Shown piece after piece: positions 1-8,496 of a DNA stretch of 64,000 nucleotides. The notes under the pieces are model-generated. The model searched no databases. It had not been told where the DNA came from and saw only the letters and a list, made by a program, of their open reading frames with translations. The stretch comes from Pedobacter sp. MC2016-24 (GTDB lineage Bacteria; Bacteroidota; Bacteroidia; Sphingobacteriales; Sphingobacteriaceae), in NCBI RefSeq assembly GCF_015223055.1, contig NZ_JADFBX010000014.1, positions 84,774 through 148,773 on the forward strand. Direction: 5' to 3'. A program made the translations under genes and the position numbers. Within the stretch, counting starts at the first letter, position 1. Every line of letters starts with the position of its first letter.

Positions 1-789
1 AGGAGGAGCAGAGCTTCTGCTTCAACTCCATCTGCTCCGGCAATTGCCAGTGCAAAAGACCAGGATGCGGGGACGGTTGGTTCATTGTCGGCATTGCTGT
101 TTCCGGTTAATAACCAGCAACAGGTTATTCCAGCATCGATTACTGGCGGAAAGGCAATTGCTTTAAGCAATTATGAAGGACAAGGTGATGAAAATACAAA
201 GGCTGTGTTCGTAGAACCATTGATGGTTTCATTTGCTACGAAAAGTGCTGAATTCAAAAAAAGGCTGAAAAATGATGAGGTTTCGCTGGGTTATACTTTA
301 AAACAAGATGGAAATGGCAGGTTGTTTGCCATGCCCTTCCCTATATTTCATGTTGCACCAGTAGGCCGTGTATTGATGGGCTGCGACAATTGTAACGGTT
401 GTGATGATGGTGGCTGTGGTGGTACGAGTTTTTGTTTCAGGTTGATCCCGATTGAGAAAGATACGTTGAGTGGTGCAATGGTGCTGGACGATGATAAGAC
501 GCCTATAAAACATCACCCGACCGTCCGTAAAGTTTATGGTAAAGCGACAAACCTGGGTAGTTATACTTACCAGACTTTTTATAACGGAGAGCCGGTGAGT
601 GTAACGATCGAATATGCTTTGAATTATTTCAGTCACCCGCAACCGCAAAATAGACCAACAGGAAAATGGTGCGGCTGTTGCATTGGTAAATACTGTTTTG
701 CCTGGTGGACCACAAATTTAAATGCAGATTGTTCTGAATTATGCAATAAATTGAATACGATGTACGACAAGATGAAAAGTGCACAGTAA
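1..789 (+). CDS. Cysteine-rich protein of unknown function (5' end outside window)
   Basis: The frame is open from base 1, so this is the C-terminal 262 residues of a longer protein; the first possible in-window start is a TTG at 85, which I do not believe is the real one. The visible N-terminal part (about 25 residues) is rich in Ala, Ser and Pro and looks like a linker. Two cysteine clusters stand out: GCDNCNGCDDGGCGG at about residues 121-135 and KWCGCCIGKYC at about 222-232, followed by two more cysteines near the C-terminus. That spacing suggests metal binding or disulfides. No transmembrane segment is visible in this part. I do not recognise the family. It ends before a strong convergent hairpin and is transcribed towards the efflux operon. 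Confidence 0.75.
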   Translation, partial: RRSRASASTPSAPAIASAKDQDAGTVGSLSALLFPVNNQQQVIPASITGGKAIALSNYEGQGDENTKAVFVEPLMVSFATKSAEFKKRLKNDEVSLGYTLKQDGNGRLFAMPFPIFHVAPVGRVLMGCDNCNGCDDGGCGGTSFCFRLIPIEKDTLSGAMVLDDDKTPIKHHPTVRKVYGKATNLGSYTYQTFYNGEPVSVTIEYALNYFSHPQPQNRPTGKWCGCCIGKYCFAWWTTNLNADCSELCNKLNTMYDKMKSAQ

Positions 790-820
790 GCAGATATACC
801 GGAAATTAGAAAACGATTAT

Positions 821-863
821 CTTAAAGCAATATAGGTTAATAACTAATCTATATTGCTTTAAG
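821..863. terminator. Bidirectional hairpin terminator
   Basis: A perfect 15-base inverted repeat (CTTAAAGCAATATAG at 821-835 and its complement at 849-863) lies between two convergent genes. It lacks a long T-run but is well placed to end transcripts from both sides. Confidence 0.7.
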
Positions 864-889
864 TTAGATGAGGGAAGCTGGTAATGGTA

Positions 890-2197
890 TTATAAGCTTC
901 CATTCGCTCTTAAGTAATCGGTTTTTGCCAGGAGATAATCGTAAACAGTTTTAACGTAATTCTGCTCGGCTGTACTGAGTGATTTCTCGGTATCAAGTAG
1001 ATGTCTATATAATAAAGCGCCGAATTTATATTGTTGTTTTTGTGTGTTATAGATAAGTCTCGATAAATCGTAATTGCTTTTGGCGGTCTGCATATTCTTA
1101 GCCGCATTACTTAATGTAGTGGTGGCATTTTGAATTTCATAATTGATATCGGCATTTTTTTGTTTCAGTAGTAATGCCGTTTGTTTGTCCTTTAGTGTGA
1201 ATTCTTTCAGATTTGCTTTGTTTTTAAATATCAGGCTTATTGGTACATTTAGTTTTAAGCCCAGATAGCTAAATGGCGACCACATTTTTGTCGTGGAATA
1301 GTTGAAATTATCATTTAGAAACTGCTGCGAATAGTTGGCAAACAAAGAGATTACAGGAAGATTGCTTTGTCTTATTTTTTGTTTCTGCAGTTTGATGTCC
1401 TCCTGCTGCAACTGCAGCAGTCTGATTTCTGTGCGTGAAGGACCGGCCGCTTCCATTAGAATTTGTTTGTCTGCGATGATGGTGTCTGTAAGCACAAGGT
1501 TAAGGCTGTTGCTAATGTTGAGCTGGTAACTTAATTTTTTGAGACTCAGTTCGTACTGCTGCCGTTCTTTTTCAGATTCTGTTTGGGCATTCTGATAATC
1601 AAGTTTTGCTTTAAGCAGATCATTTTCTAATAATGCGCCAGCCTTGAAAGTCGCAGTTGCGACGGTATAATAATCCTGGTACCGATTTTGGTTATCGATC
1701 ATAATTTTCAACTGCAGCGCTTTTAACTGTACATTGAGATAGGAGTAGTTAACTTGAGTTTTGATCTCAATTTCGTAAGCCCTGTTCCTTTCTTCTTGAG
1801 TAGCCAGATCATTTCGCGCAATTTTGATATCTGTTGTAAGGTTGGGTTTAAAAATCGGCTGATCTAATTCAATATCAAATATGGTGGTGTTTTTAGAACC
1901 CAGGGCCAACAATTGTGGTTGGCTCGAACCAGAAAATCCAGTGGGGATGAGCGTGGCTTGTAACTGCGTGTTGTACCTGATCGTACCACCTGCACTGAGG
2001 TCTGGTAGCCATTCGTTCCTGGTTTTGACGATGTTATTGTTGGCAATGTCAATGTCATATTGATTGGCGTGTATATCAAATCTGTTTTTTAATGCAAGTG
2101 CCTGGGCCTGTTGCAGACTAATCTTTAAGGTATCAGTATTTTGGGCCACTGCTGAAAGGTATAACAGCATGAAGATTAAGGTCATGTATCGTTTCAT
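890..2197 (-). CDS. TolC-family outer membrane efflux protein
   Basis: Outer membrane channel of a tripartite drug efflux pump, 435 residues. The chosen ATG at 2197 gives a clean signal peptide (MKRYMTLIFMLLYLSAVAQ); a longer reading to 2281 would run into the upstream pump gene and add a non-signal sequence. The rest is mostly long amphipathic helix with the internal two-fold repeat typical of outer membrane efflux proteins (for example NLTTDIKIARNDLATQEE and NKANLKEFTLKDKQTAL in equivalent places). It is the last gene of the tetR-adaptor-pump-channel set, with a 19-base gap after the pump gene, and is probably cotranscribed. Confidence 0.9.
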   Translation of the reverse strand: MKRYMTLIFMLLYLSAVAQNTDTLKISLQQAQALALKNRFDIHANQYDIDIANNNIVKTRNEWLPDLSAGGTIRYNTQLQATLIPTGFSGSSQPQLLALGSKNTTIFDIELDQPIFKPNLTTDIKIARNDLATQEERNRAYEIEIKTQVNYSYLNVQLKALQLKIMIDNQNRYQDYYTVATATFKAGALLENDLLKAKLDYQNAQTESEKERQQYELSLKKLSYQLNISNSLNLVLTDTIIADKQILMEAAGPSRTEIRLLQLQQEDIKLQKQKIRQSNLPVISLFANYSQQFLNDNFNYSTTKMWSPFSYLGLKLNVPISLIFKNKANLKEFTLKDKQTALLLKQKNADINYEIQNATTTLSNAAKNMQTAKSNYDLSRLIYNTQKQQYKFGALLYRHLLDTEKSLSTAEQNYVKTVYDYLLAKTDYLRANGSL

Positions 2198-2216
2198 TTG
2201 GTGAAATTTAATAAAG

Positions 2217-3800
2217 TTAGTGTGCATCCATAGATACACTGGAATTGTTGTCTTTTTTCTTGTGTTTGATAAGCAAAACAATGGGAATAGCCGCTAGTAG
2301 TGAAATGGCAACAAACATAAATCCATGGTTGTAACTGACGAGCGCCTGCTGTTTGGTAAGGGTATGGTTCATCAGCTGATATGCGGCTGCCGCAGACTCA
2401 TCTGTTGAATACCCCGCGTCTGAAAATAATTGAGTAAAACCACTGAGTCTTTCTGTGCTGATTGGATTATACTCACTGATATTACCAATCATTGTACTTC
2501 GGACAAAGGCGTTTTCCTGGTTTACATAAATATTCATCAAAGCCACTCCAATGGCACCACCCATTTGACGGAACATATTGGTTAAACCAGCTGCCTGGGC
2601 AAGATCTTTACCGGTAAGGCCAGCCATAGCAAGGTCAAAAATCGGTAGAACCATAAACATGATTCCGACACTGCGAATCATGAATGGCCAGAAGAAATTG
2701 CTGCTATTGCTTTCTGGAGATGAATAAGACAGCATGACCAGGTAAAGGATATTCAATACAATACCAATTAGGATGAGAATTTTAGGATTTGCTCCTTTTT
2801 CCATGGCTTTCTTTCCGATGATCATGCCGACAATGATAAAGAGCGAGCTTGGAATCATGAAAGCGCCAGTTTGAGTGGCAGACCAATCGAGCGATGTTTG
2901 TACAAAAAGAGGGAAAATAAAAATTGTACCGGTCAGGATCATTCCGATGATCAGGTTCATCACATTACCCATTAACAGGTTAAAGCTTCGATACAAGCGA
3001 AGGTCTACCGCAGGGAAATCGATACTGAGTTCACGGATAATAAAAGCGATAATACCAAGCGTCGCTGTGATTGTAAAGAAGATAATTTCATGACTTTCAA
3101 ACCAGTCGGCCGCAGTTCCTTCTTCCAGAACATATTGAAGGCTGCCAATACCGATGACCAGGAATAAAATGCCCCACCAGTCTATTTTTGGTTTGGGAAC
3201 CCCTTCCAGGTTGGGGATATATTTCCAGGATAAAATACTAGCGACTACACCGATGGGAAGGTTAATGAAAAATACCCAGTGCCAGGAAAAATTATCTGTA
3301 ATATACCCGCCTAATATAGGGCCGAATGCGGGTCCGACAATGATACCCATCCCATAAATCATCATTCCCGTCATCCGTTTTTCGGGTGGAAATGCACCCA
3401 GAATCACTCCTTGTGCTGTTGATAATAGTCCCCCACCGCCCAATCCCTGAATGAAACGCCAGAATACGAGGGTCCAGAGACTGTCAGATAGTCCGCACAT
3501 TAAAGAGGCAAAGGTAAACAGGAGTACTGATGCGGTAAAATAGGTTTTGCGGCCGAAGAGATTGGAAAGCATGCCTGATAGCGGTATGATGGTTACGTTC
3601 GCAATGCTATAGGCAGTGATGACCCAGGCTATTTCTGTTGTGGTAGCCCCAATATTCCCGCTGATCTCACGCAGAGATACGTTAACTACGGTGGTATCTA
3701 TCAATTCGATGATGGCACAGGAGATTGCCGTAGCAATGAGAATTGCTTTTGTCAGACCAGTTGGATAGCTGATGGCTTGTTGTTGGACTTCAGTTTCCAT
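2217..3800 (-). CDS. MFS transporter, DHA2 (EmrB/QacA) drug efflux family
   Basis: Inner membrane proton-driven multidrug pump of 527 residues, the usual length for 14-TM DHA2 transporters. The first membrane segment carries the family signature around ELIDTTVVNVSLREI (residues 32-46), followed by the loop motif GMLSNLFGRKTYF and by RFIQGLGGGGLLSTAQG in the fourth segment. The C-terminus is short and lysine-rich. Its ATG overlaps the adaptor stop codon by one base (TAATG), so the two are translationally coupled. Substrate cannot be read from sequence; neighbours suggest toxic organic compounds sensed by the TetR protein. Confidence 0.93.
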   Translation of the reverse strand: METEVQQQAISYPTGLTKAILIATAISCAIIELIDTTVVNVSLREISGNIGATTTEIAWVITAYSIANVTIIPLSGMLSNLFGRKTYFTASVLLFTFASLMCGLSDSLWTLVFWRFIQGLGGGGLLSTAQGVILGAFPPEKRMTGMMIYGMGIIVGPAFGPILGGYITDNFSWHWVFFINLPIGVVASILSWKYIPNLEGVPKPKIDWWGILFLVIGIGSLQYVLEEGTAADWFESHEIIFFTITATLGIIAFIIRELSIDFPAVDLRLYRSFNLLMGNVMNLIIGMILTGTIFIFPLFVQTSLDWSATQTGAFMIPSSLFIIVGMIIGKKAMEKGANPKILILIGIVLNILYLVMLSYSSPESNSSNFFWPFMIRSVGIMFMVLPIFDLAMAGLTGKDLAQAAGLTNMFRQMGGAIGVALMNIYVNQENAFVRSTMIGNISEYNPISTERLSGFTQLFSDAGYSTDESAAAAYQLMNHTLTKQQALVSYNHGFMFVAISLLAAIPIVLLIKHKKKDNNSSVSMDAH

Positions 3801-4891
3801 TATTCTGTTACTCTAACTTTTACAAAAGCACTTAAGCCGGCAAACAGAACAGTCGGTTTGTCTTTGGGCAAAGAAAAAAGAACGATTCGTATTGGAAAGC
3901 GCTGCGTGATTTTAATGAAGTTTCCGGATGCATTATCGGGCGGGATCAGAGAGAACTTGGCACCAGTTGCCCCGCCAAATGAAGCTACTGTTCCATTGAG
4001 TTTCAGGTCAGGATAGGCATCTAATTTTATAAGAACCTGCTGTCCGATTTTTATTTTGTTAAGTTGTGTTTCTTTGAAATTGGCCGTAACCCATAATTTG
4101 GTTTGATTGATTACCGTACATAAAGGGGCGCCGGCAGTTACATACTGGCCTTGTTGGGCAGTCCTTTTCGTTACGATACCATCAAATGGTGCAATGATAT
4201 AAGCATGTGCGAGTTGTTGCTGTATTTGTAGTAGTTCTGCTGCACGTTGTTTTACTGTAGCTTTTGCTGCCATGATCTGGCTTTCTTCTGCTTTGGCCTG
4301 CGTTTTTAAACCTGATGAGGAGGCCACAGATGACTGCTGCTGATTTACAGCTTTCTGGTACTCTACTTTGGTAATGGAAAGATTGGCTTGGGCATCTTCA
4401 AACTGCTGTTGCGTAATGGCTTTTGCCTGAAGTAAAGCAGATGCGCGATCAAAATCTTTTTGTGCTTTTCTGAAGCTCGTCTTTGCGGCGAGCATATCCT
4501 GTTGGTAAGCTGCAGAATTTTGACTCGAAGCATTTGCATTTTCACCGCTGGCTATGGCCCTGGATCCGGATATTTCCAGGTTTGCTTTTGCATTTTCCAA
4601 AGCAGCAGCGGCCTGCAGGATTCTGGTTTTTAATTCTGTCGTATCAAAAGCGAGTAGTGTGTCCCCTTTTTTGATCAATTGGTTGTCTGTAAAATAGATA
4701 CGATCTATTTTAGCTGTGATTTCTGCACGCACGGGTAAAATGTCGCCGTCAAGCTGTGCATTGTCTGTACTTTCATAGGTTGCACCTTTTTTCCAGAAGT
4801 AATAACCTCCCGCTGCAATCAAGAGTACGATGACTCCTATGATTAAAAGTTTAATTGATTTCTTCTTGGTCATTGTTTCTTCTTTTTCCAT
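3800..4891 (-). CDS. HlyD/EmrA-family membrane fusion (adaptor) protein
   Basis: Periplasmic adaptor that links the MFS pump to the TolC-type channel, 363 residues. It has a short cytoplasmic start, one membrane helix (IKLLIIGVIVLLIAAGGYYFW, residues 13-33 with the last base of the helix approximate), the EmrA-like stretch ESTDNAQLDGDILPV, an alpha-helical coiled coil of Ala/Gln-rich repeats at about 80-215, and a beta-barrel/lipoyl part with APFDGIVTKRTAQQGQYV. It is the first gene after tetR and is preceded by a palindrome that matches the one in front of tetR, so it is likely repressed by that protein. Confidence 0.92.
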   Translation of the reverse strand: MEKEETMTKKKSIKLLIIGVIVLLIAAGGYYFWKKGATYESTDNAQLDGDILPVRAEITAKIDRIYFTDNQLIKKGDTLLAFDTTELKTRILQAAAALENAKANLEISGSRAIASGENANASSQNSAAYQQDMLAAKTSFRKAQKDFDRASALLQAKAITQQQFEDAQANLSITKVEYQKAVNQQQSSVASSSGLKTQAKAEESQIMAAKATVKQRAAELLQIQQQLAHAYIIAPFDGIVTKRTAQQGQYVTAGAPLCTVINQTKLWVTANFKETQLNKIKIGQQVLIKLDAYPDLKLNGTVASFGGATGAKFSLIPPDNASGNFIKITQRFPIRIVLFSLPKDKPTVLFAGLSAFVKVRVTE

Positions 4892-4920
4892 TTTACTTTG
4901 ATCTTCCAGTGTTTCTATAT

Positions 4921-4938
4921 ATTCCGACCGTTCGGTAT
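4921..4938. promoter_or_regulatory. TetR-type operator in front of the efflux adaptor gene
   Basis: Imperfect palindrome ATTCCGACCGTTCGGTAT (7 of 9 positions symmetric), 30 bases before the adaptor start. It shares the core CCGACCGTTYGGTATG with a second copy in front of tetR at 5559-5576. The repeat at the two expected regulated sites supports binding by the local TetR protein (inference). Confidence 0.65.
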
Positions 4939-4957
4939 GTTTTTAGGTAAAAAAATT

Positions 4958-5557
4958 TTAGGCCCTAAAGCCCATGTAAATTCCGTCAAATAATGGTTTA
5001 AGTTCATGCATCTTGCTGGCCGCACCATCAATAATTAAGTGCATTCCAAACCCATCACCCAGATAGATGAATGTTTTGGCAATAAGTTCATCGGGAATTT
5101 TAGAGTTGATTTCTCCACTTTTTTTAGCCGAAGTGACTATTTCAGTCCAGGCATTTAATTCATTTTGGTTATGCTCAAGATGTTTGTCTTTAAATGAAGG
5201 CAGCATTTTTAAGGCGTCAAATAACAGGAAGTAGTGATTTGCATTGAAGGTATCACCTGTTACCAGACCTATTTTACCTGCCGACTGTATTTTTTCTTCC
5301 ATTGATTTCAGGTAGTCGCTATAAAATGATTTTAACGAATCATGAGAAAGATTGCTGAAATCGAACTTCATAAAGTCGGATAAAAAGAAATCGACCACTT
5401 CTTCAAAAACTTTTTCCTTGCTACTGAAATAATGATAGAATGCCCCTTTTGAGAGTCCCGTGGTTTCCACAATTTCTTTCATTGTCACTTCTTTGAAGCT
5501 CTTCTGCAGAAACAGTTTTAAGGAAGTGTTGAGGATATGTTCTCTAGTGTCAATCAT
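4958..5557 (-). CDS. TetR/AcrR-family transcriptional regulator
   Basis: Ligand-responsive repressor of 199 residues, a normal TetR length. The N-terminal helix-turn-helix is clear (residues 1-50: ILNTSLKLFLQKSFKEVTMK, then TTGLSKGAFYHYFSSKEKV), and the rest is a helical ligand-binding domain with no recognisable ligand signature. It lies 66 bases upstream of the efflux adaptor gene on the same strand. Its start codon is two bases from the operator-like palindrome, which in turn abuts a good promoter, so negative autoregulation is likely. Basal expression of the pump could also come by read-through from this gene. Confidence 0.92.
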   Translation of the reverse strand: MIDTREHILNTSLKLFLQKSFKEVTMKEIVETTGLSKGAFYHYFSSKEKVFEEVVDFFLSDFMKFDFSNLSHDSLKSFYSDYLKSMEEKIQSAGKIGLVTGDTFNANHYFLLFDALKMLPSFKDKHLEHNQNELNAWTEIVTSAKKSGEINSKIPDELIAKTFIYLGDGFGMHLIIDGAASKMHELKPLFDGIYMGFRA

Positions 5558-5558
5558 A

Positions 5559-5576
5559 ATACCGACCGTTTGGTAT
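5559..5576. promoter_or_regulatory. TetR-type operator overlapping the tetR transcription start
   Basis: Imperfect palindrome ATACCGACCGTTTGGTAT, 7 of 9 positions symmetric, lying between the -7 box at 5578-5585 and the tetR ATG. A bound repressor would cover the expected transcription start. It is a near copy of the site at 4921-4938. Confidence 0.68.
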
Positions 5577-5577
5577 G

Positions 5578-5608
5578 CAAATGTAAGAATAGTTTTTAGA
5601 TTGTCAAG
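5578..5608 (-). promoter_or_regulatory. Bacteroidota-type promoter of the tetR gene
   Basis: On the minus strand CTTG (5608-5605), a 19-base spacer and TACATTTG (5585-5578). The -7 box is a perfect match to TAnnTTTG and the -33 box matches TTTG at three of four bases. The predicted leader is about 15 bases. Confidence 0.6.
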
Positions 5609-5846
5609 TGCTATTGCGCTTAATTTATACTTTACTTATATTTATACGGGATACTGACAGAGTTGCTTCTTATTTTATAATTATAGATAGAATAGTCAAA
5701 AAAAGGTAACATTTATGAAATAACGTCAGTTGCAACATCGGATTATTGGCCAATGGCGTAATTGTTGATAAAATAAAAAAAATACAGGTGCCTATTTATA
5801 AAACATATTTTATAGTTTAGAGCGTTCCTGAATTAGAAAGGTATAT

Positions 5847-8387
5847 ATGGAAGCTAAATTTTCTCCACAAGTAAAAGATGTGATTTCTTTTAGCAGGGAA
5901 GAAGCCCTGAGATTAGGTCACGATTACATAGGCGCAGAACATCTTTTGTTAGGCCTTATTCGCGAAGGCGATGGTATGGCCATCAAAATATTAAAATCAC
6001 TGGGTGTTGACACTTCAAAACTTCGTCGTTCGATAGAAGACTCGGTTAGAGGTACCTCCAGTGTGACGGTTAACCTTGGGAATATCCCTTTAACCAAACA
6101 GGCCGAAAAGGTTTTAAAGATCACGTATCTTGAAGCGAAGATTTTCAAAAGCGATTTGATTGGAACAGAGCATTTGCTGCTTTCTATTCTGCGCGATGAC
6201 GATAACATTGCTTCTCAGATCTTATTGCAGTACAACGTGAATTACGAAATTTTCAAACAGGAAGTTGAAGTGAATAAAAACGGTTTCAGAGATGAAACTC
6301 AAAATAGCGCATCAACAGGTGGTGACGATGATTATCGTGAGGAAGAAAGCTTCAGCAGCCCTAAGAAAGTGTCTGACATCAAATCTAAAACGCCGGTTTT
6401 AGATAATTTTGGAAGAGACTTAACCAAAGCTGCAGAGGAAGGTCGTTTAGACCCAATCGTTGGCCGTGAAAAAGAGATCGAGCGTGTATCTCAGATTCTT
6501 TCCCGTCGTAAAAAGAACAACCCTATCCTGATCGGTGAGCCAGGCGTTGGTAAATCTGCGATTGCAGAAGGACTTGCCTTGCGTATTGTTCAGCGTAAAG
6601 TATCCAGGGTATTGTTCAACAAACGTGTGGTTACTTTAGATCTTGCTTCTTTGGTTGCAGGTACTAAATACCGCGGACAGTTTGAAGAGCGTATGAAAGC
6701 CGTGATGAACGAGCTGGAAAAATCTACAGATGTGATCTTATTTATTGATGAGATTCATACGATTGTAGGTGCAGGTGGTGCTTCTGGCTCATTAGATGCT
6801 TCGAACATGTTCAAACCTGCTTTGGCAAGGGGCGAAATTCAATGTATCGGTGCAACGACTTTAGATGAGTATCGTCAGTACATTGAAAAAGATGGTGCAT
6901 TAGACCGTCGTTTCCAAAAAGTGATGATTGAGCCTGCTACTCCTGATGAAACGGTTGAAATTCTAAACCGTATTAAGGAGAAGTATGAAGATCACCATGG
7001 GGTAACTTATACTAATGAAGCGATCAATGCCTGTGTGGCTTTGACTTCAAGGTATATTACCGATAGGTTTTTACCTGATAAGGCGATTGATGCTTTAGAT
7101 GAAGCTGGATCAAGGGTTCACCTAACCAATATCCATGTTCCGGAGAACATCATTACTATCGAAAATAAGATCGAAGAGATTAAACTGGAAAAAAATAAAG
7201 TTGTAAAAAGCCAGAAATACGAAGAGGCTGCGAAACTGAGAGATACTGAAAAAAATCTGTTGGAGGAGCTGGAGCGTGCTAAGGCAGAATGGGAAGCAGA
7301 AACCAAAACGAAACGATATACCGTTACAGAAGATAATGTAGCTGAAGTAGTTTCTATGATGACTGGTATTCCGTTGCAACGTGTGGGACAAACAGACAGT
7401 ACGAAATTGCTGAATATGTTTGATACCGTGTCGTCTAAAATTATTGGACAGGATGATGCCATCAAAAAACTGACCAGGGCAATACAACGTACAAGAGCTG
7501 GATTAAAAGATCCTAAAAAACCAATCGGTTCATTTATTTTCTTAGGCCCTACTGGTGTTGGTAAGACTGAATTGGCAAAAGAATTGGCTCGTTTCATGTT
7601 TGATAGTGACGATTCACTGATTCAGATTGACATGAGTGAATACATGGAGAAATTTGCGGTATCCCGTTTAGTGGGCGCGCCTCCGGGATATGTTGGTTAT
7701 GAAGAAGGCGGACAGTTGACTGAAAAAGTACGCCGTAAGCCTTATGCAGTTATTTTGCTGGATGAGATTGAAAAAGCCCATCCTGATGTATTCAATATCT
7801 TGTTGCAGGTATTAGACGAAGGTCAGCTGACTGATAGTTTAGGACGTAAAGTAGATTTTAGAAATACGATCATCATCATGACCTCTAACATTGGTGCACG
7901 TCAGTTGAAAGATTTTGGACAGGGCGTAGGTTTCTCTACCACTGCTAAAACGAATCAGGCGGATACCCATTCAAGAGGTGTAATTGAGAATGCTTTGAAA
8001 CGTGCTTTTGCACCTGAGTTCTTAAACCGTATTGATGATGTTGTGGTATTCAACTCACTGGGTAGAGAAGAAATCTTTAAAATCATTGATATTGAATTGA
8101 AATCTTTGTTCGGACGTGTACATAACTTAGGTTATGAAGTGAAGCTGACTGATAAAGCCAAAGATTTCATTGCTGATAAAGGGTTTGACTCTGCATTTGG
8201 TGCAAGACCGTTGAAACGTGCGATCCAGAAATATCTGGAGGATCCGATTGCAGAAGAAATTCTGAAAGGTGAAATCCACGATGGTGATACTTTAGAAATT
8301 GATTACGATAAAGAAGCTGATCAGATCGTAGTTGTGCTTAAAGCAGCGGGTAAGAAAAAGAAAAAAGAAGAAGGAAGTATAGAATAA
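5847..8387 (+). CDS. clpC: ATP-dependent Clp protease ATP-binding subunit ClpC
   Basis: AAA+ unfoldase that feeds substrates to ClpP, and a general chaperone; 846 residues, typical for ClpC. Two N-terminal Clp repeats (1-70 and 80-145) precede the first ATPase domain with Walker A GEPGVGKSA at 230-238 and Walker B VILFIDEIHT. A UVR-type segment (YEEAAKLRD) lies between the ATPase domains and marks ClpC rather than ClpB. The second ATPase domain has GPTGVGKTE and VILLDEIEKAHPDV. The C-terminus is charged and lysine-rich. It stands alone, with a 289-base gene-free region before it and a strong terminator after it. No CtsR/HrcA site was recognised upstream. Confidence 0.97.
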   Translation: MEAKFSPQVKDVISFSREEALRLGHDYIGAEHLLLGLIREGDGMAIKILKSLGVDTSKLRRSIEDSVRGTSSVTVNLGNIPLTKQAEKVLKITYLEAKIFKSDLIGTEHLLLSILRDDDNIASQILLQYNVNYEIFKQEVEVNKNGFRDETQNSASTGGDDDYREEESFSSPKKVSDIKSKTPVLDNFGRDLTKAAEEGRLDPIVGREKEIERVSQILSRRKKNNPILIGEPGVGKSAIAEGLALRIVQRKVSRVLFNKRVVTLDLASLVAGTKYRGQFEERMKAVMNELEKSTDVILFIDEIHTIVGAGGASGSLDASNMFKPALARGEIQCIGATTLDEYRQYIEKDGALDRRFQKVMIEPATPDETVEILNRIKEKYEDHHGVTYTNEAINACVALTSRYITDRFLPDKAIDALDEAGSRVHLTNIHVPENIITIENKIEEIKLEKNKVVKSQKYEEAAKLRDTEKNLLEELERAKAEWEAETKTKRYTVTEDNVAEVVSMMTGIPLQRVGQTDSTKLLNMFDTVSSKIIGQDDAIKKLTRAIQRTRAGLKDPKKPIGSFIFLGPTGVGKTELAKELARFMFDSDDSLIQIDMSEYMEKFAVSRLVGAPPGYVGYEEGGQLTEKVRRKPYAVILLDEIEKAHPDVFNILLQVLDEGQLTDSLGRKVDFRNTIIIMTSNIGARQLKDFGQGVGFSTTAKTNQADTHSRGVIENALKRAFAPEFLNRIDDVVVFNSLGREEIFKIIDIELKSLFGRVHNLGYEVKLTDKAKDFIADKGFDSAFGARPLKRAIQKYLEDPIAEEILKGEIHDGDTLEIDYDKEADQIVVVLKAAGKKKKKEEGSIE

Positions 8388-8406
8388 GCGTTTTAAGCAC
8401 ATTTAA

Positions 8407-8440
8407 AAGACCCCGGCAGAAAAACTGTCCGGGGTTTTTG
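8407..8440 (+). terminator. Rho-independent terminator after clpC
   Basis: GC-rich stem ACCCCGG / CCGGGGT with a loop of about 14 bases, followed by TTTT. The end of the T-tract overlaps the TTTG box of the next promoter. Confidence 0.85.
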
Positions 8441-8468
8441 GTTTTTACGATAAATGGCTCTATTTTAG
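8437..8468 (+). promoter_or_regulatory. Predicted promoter of the FGE-like/ApbE operon
   Basis: TTTG at 8437-8440, a 20-base spacer, then TATTTTAG at 8461-8468 (7 of 8 to... TAnnTTTG counting one mismatch). Predicted transcription start is near 8474, shortly before the first ATG at 8497. Confidence 0.45.
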
Positions 8469-8496
8469 GGAGTAAATAGGTTAAGGTAAAATATAA

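Noticed and set aside
2198..2281. N-terminal extension of the TolC-family gene to 2281
   Set aside because: Would overlap the MFS gene by 65 bases and puts 28 non-signal residues before a perfect signal peptide at 2197.
5797..5814. AT-only inverted repeat before clpC (TATAAAA / TTTTATA)
   Set aside because: Such repeats are common by chance in AT-rich spacers, and it matches no CIRCE or CtsR site.
7118..7597. 159-codon frame on the minus strand inside clpC
   Set aside because: Lies wholly opposite the conserved second ATPase region of clpC; its Ser/Val-rich composition is that of an antisense shadow.
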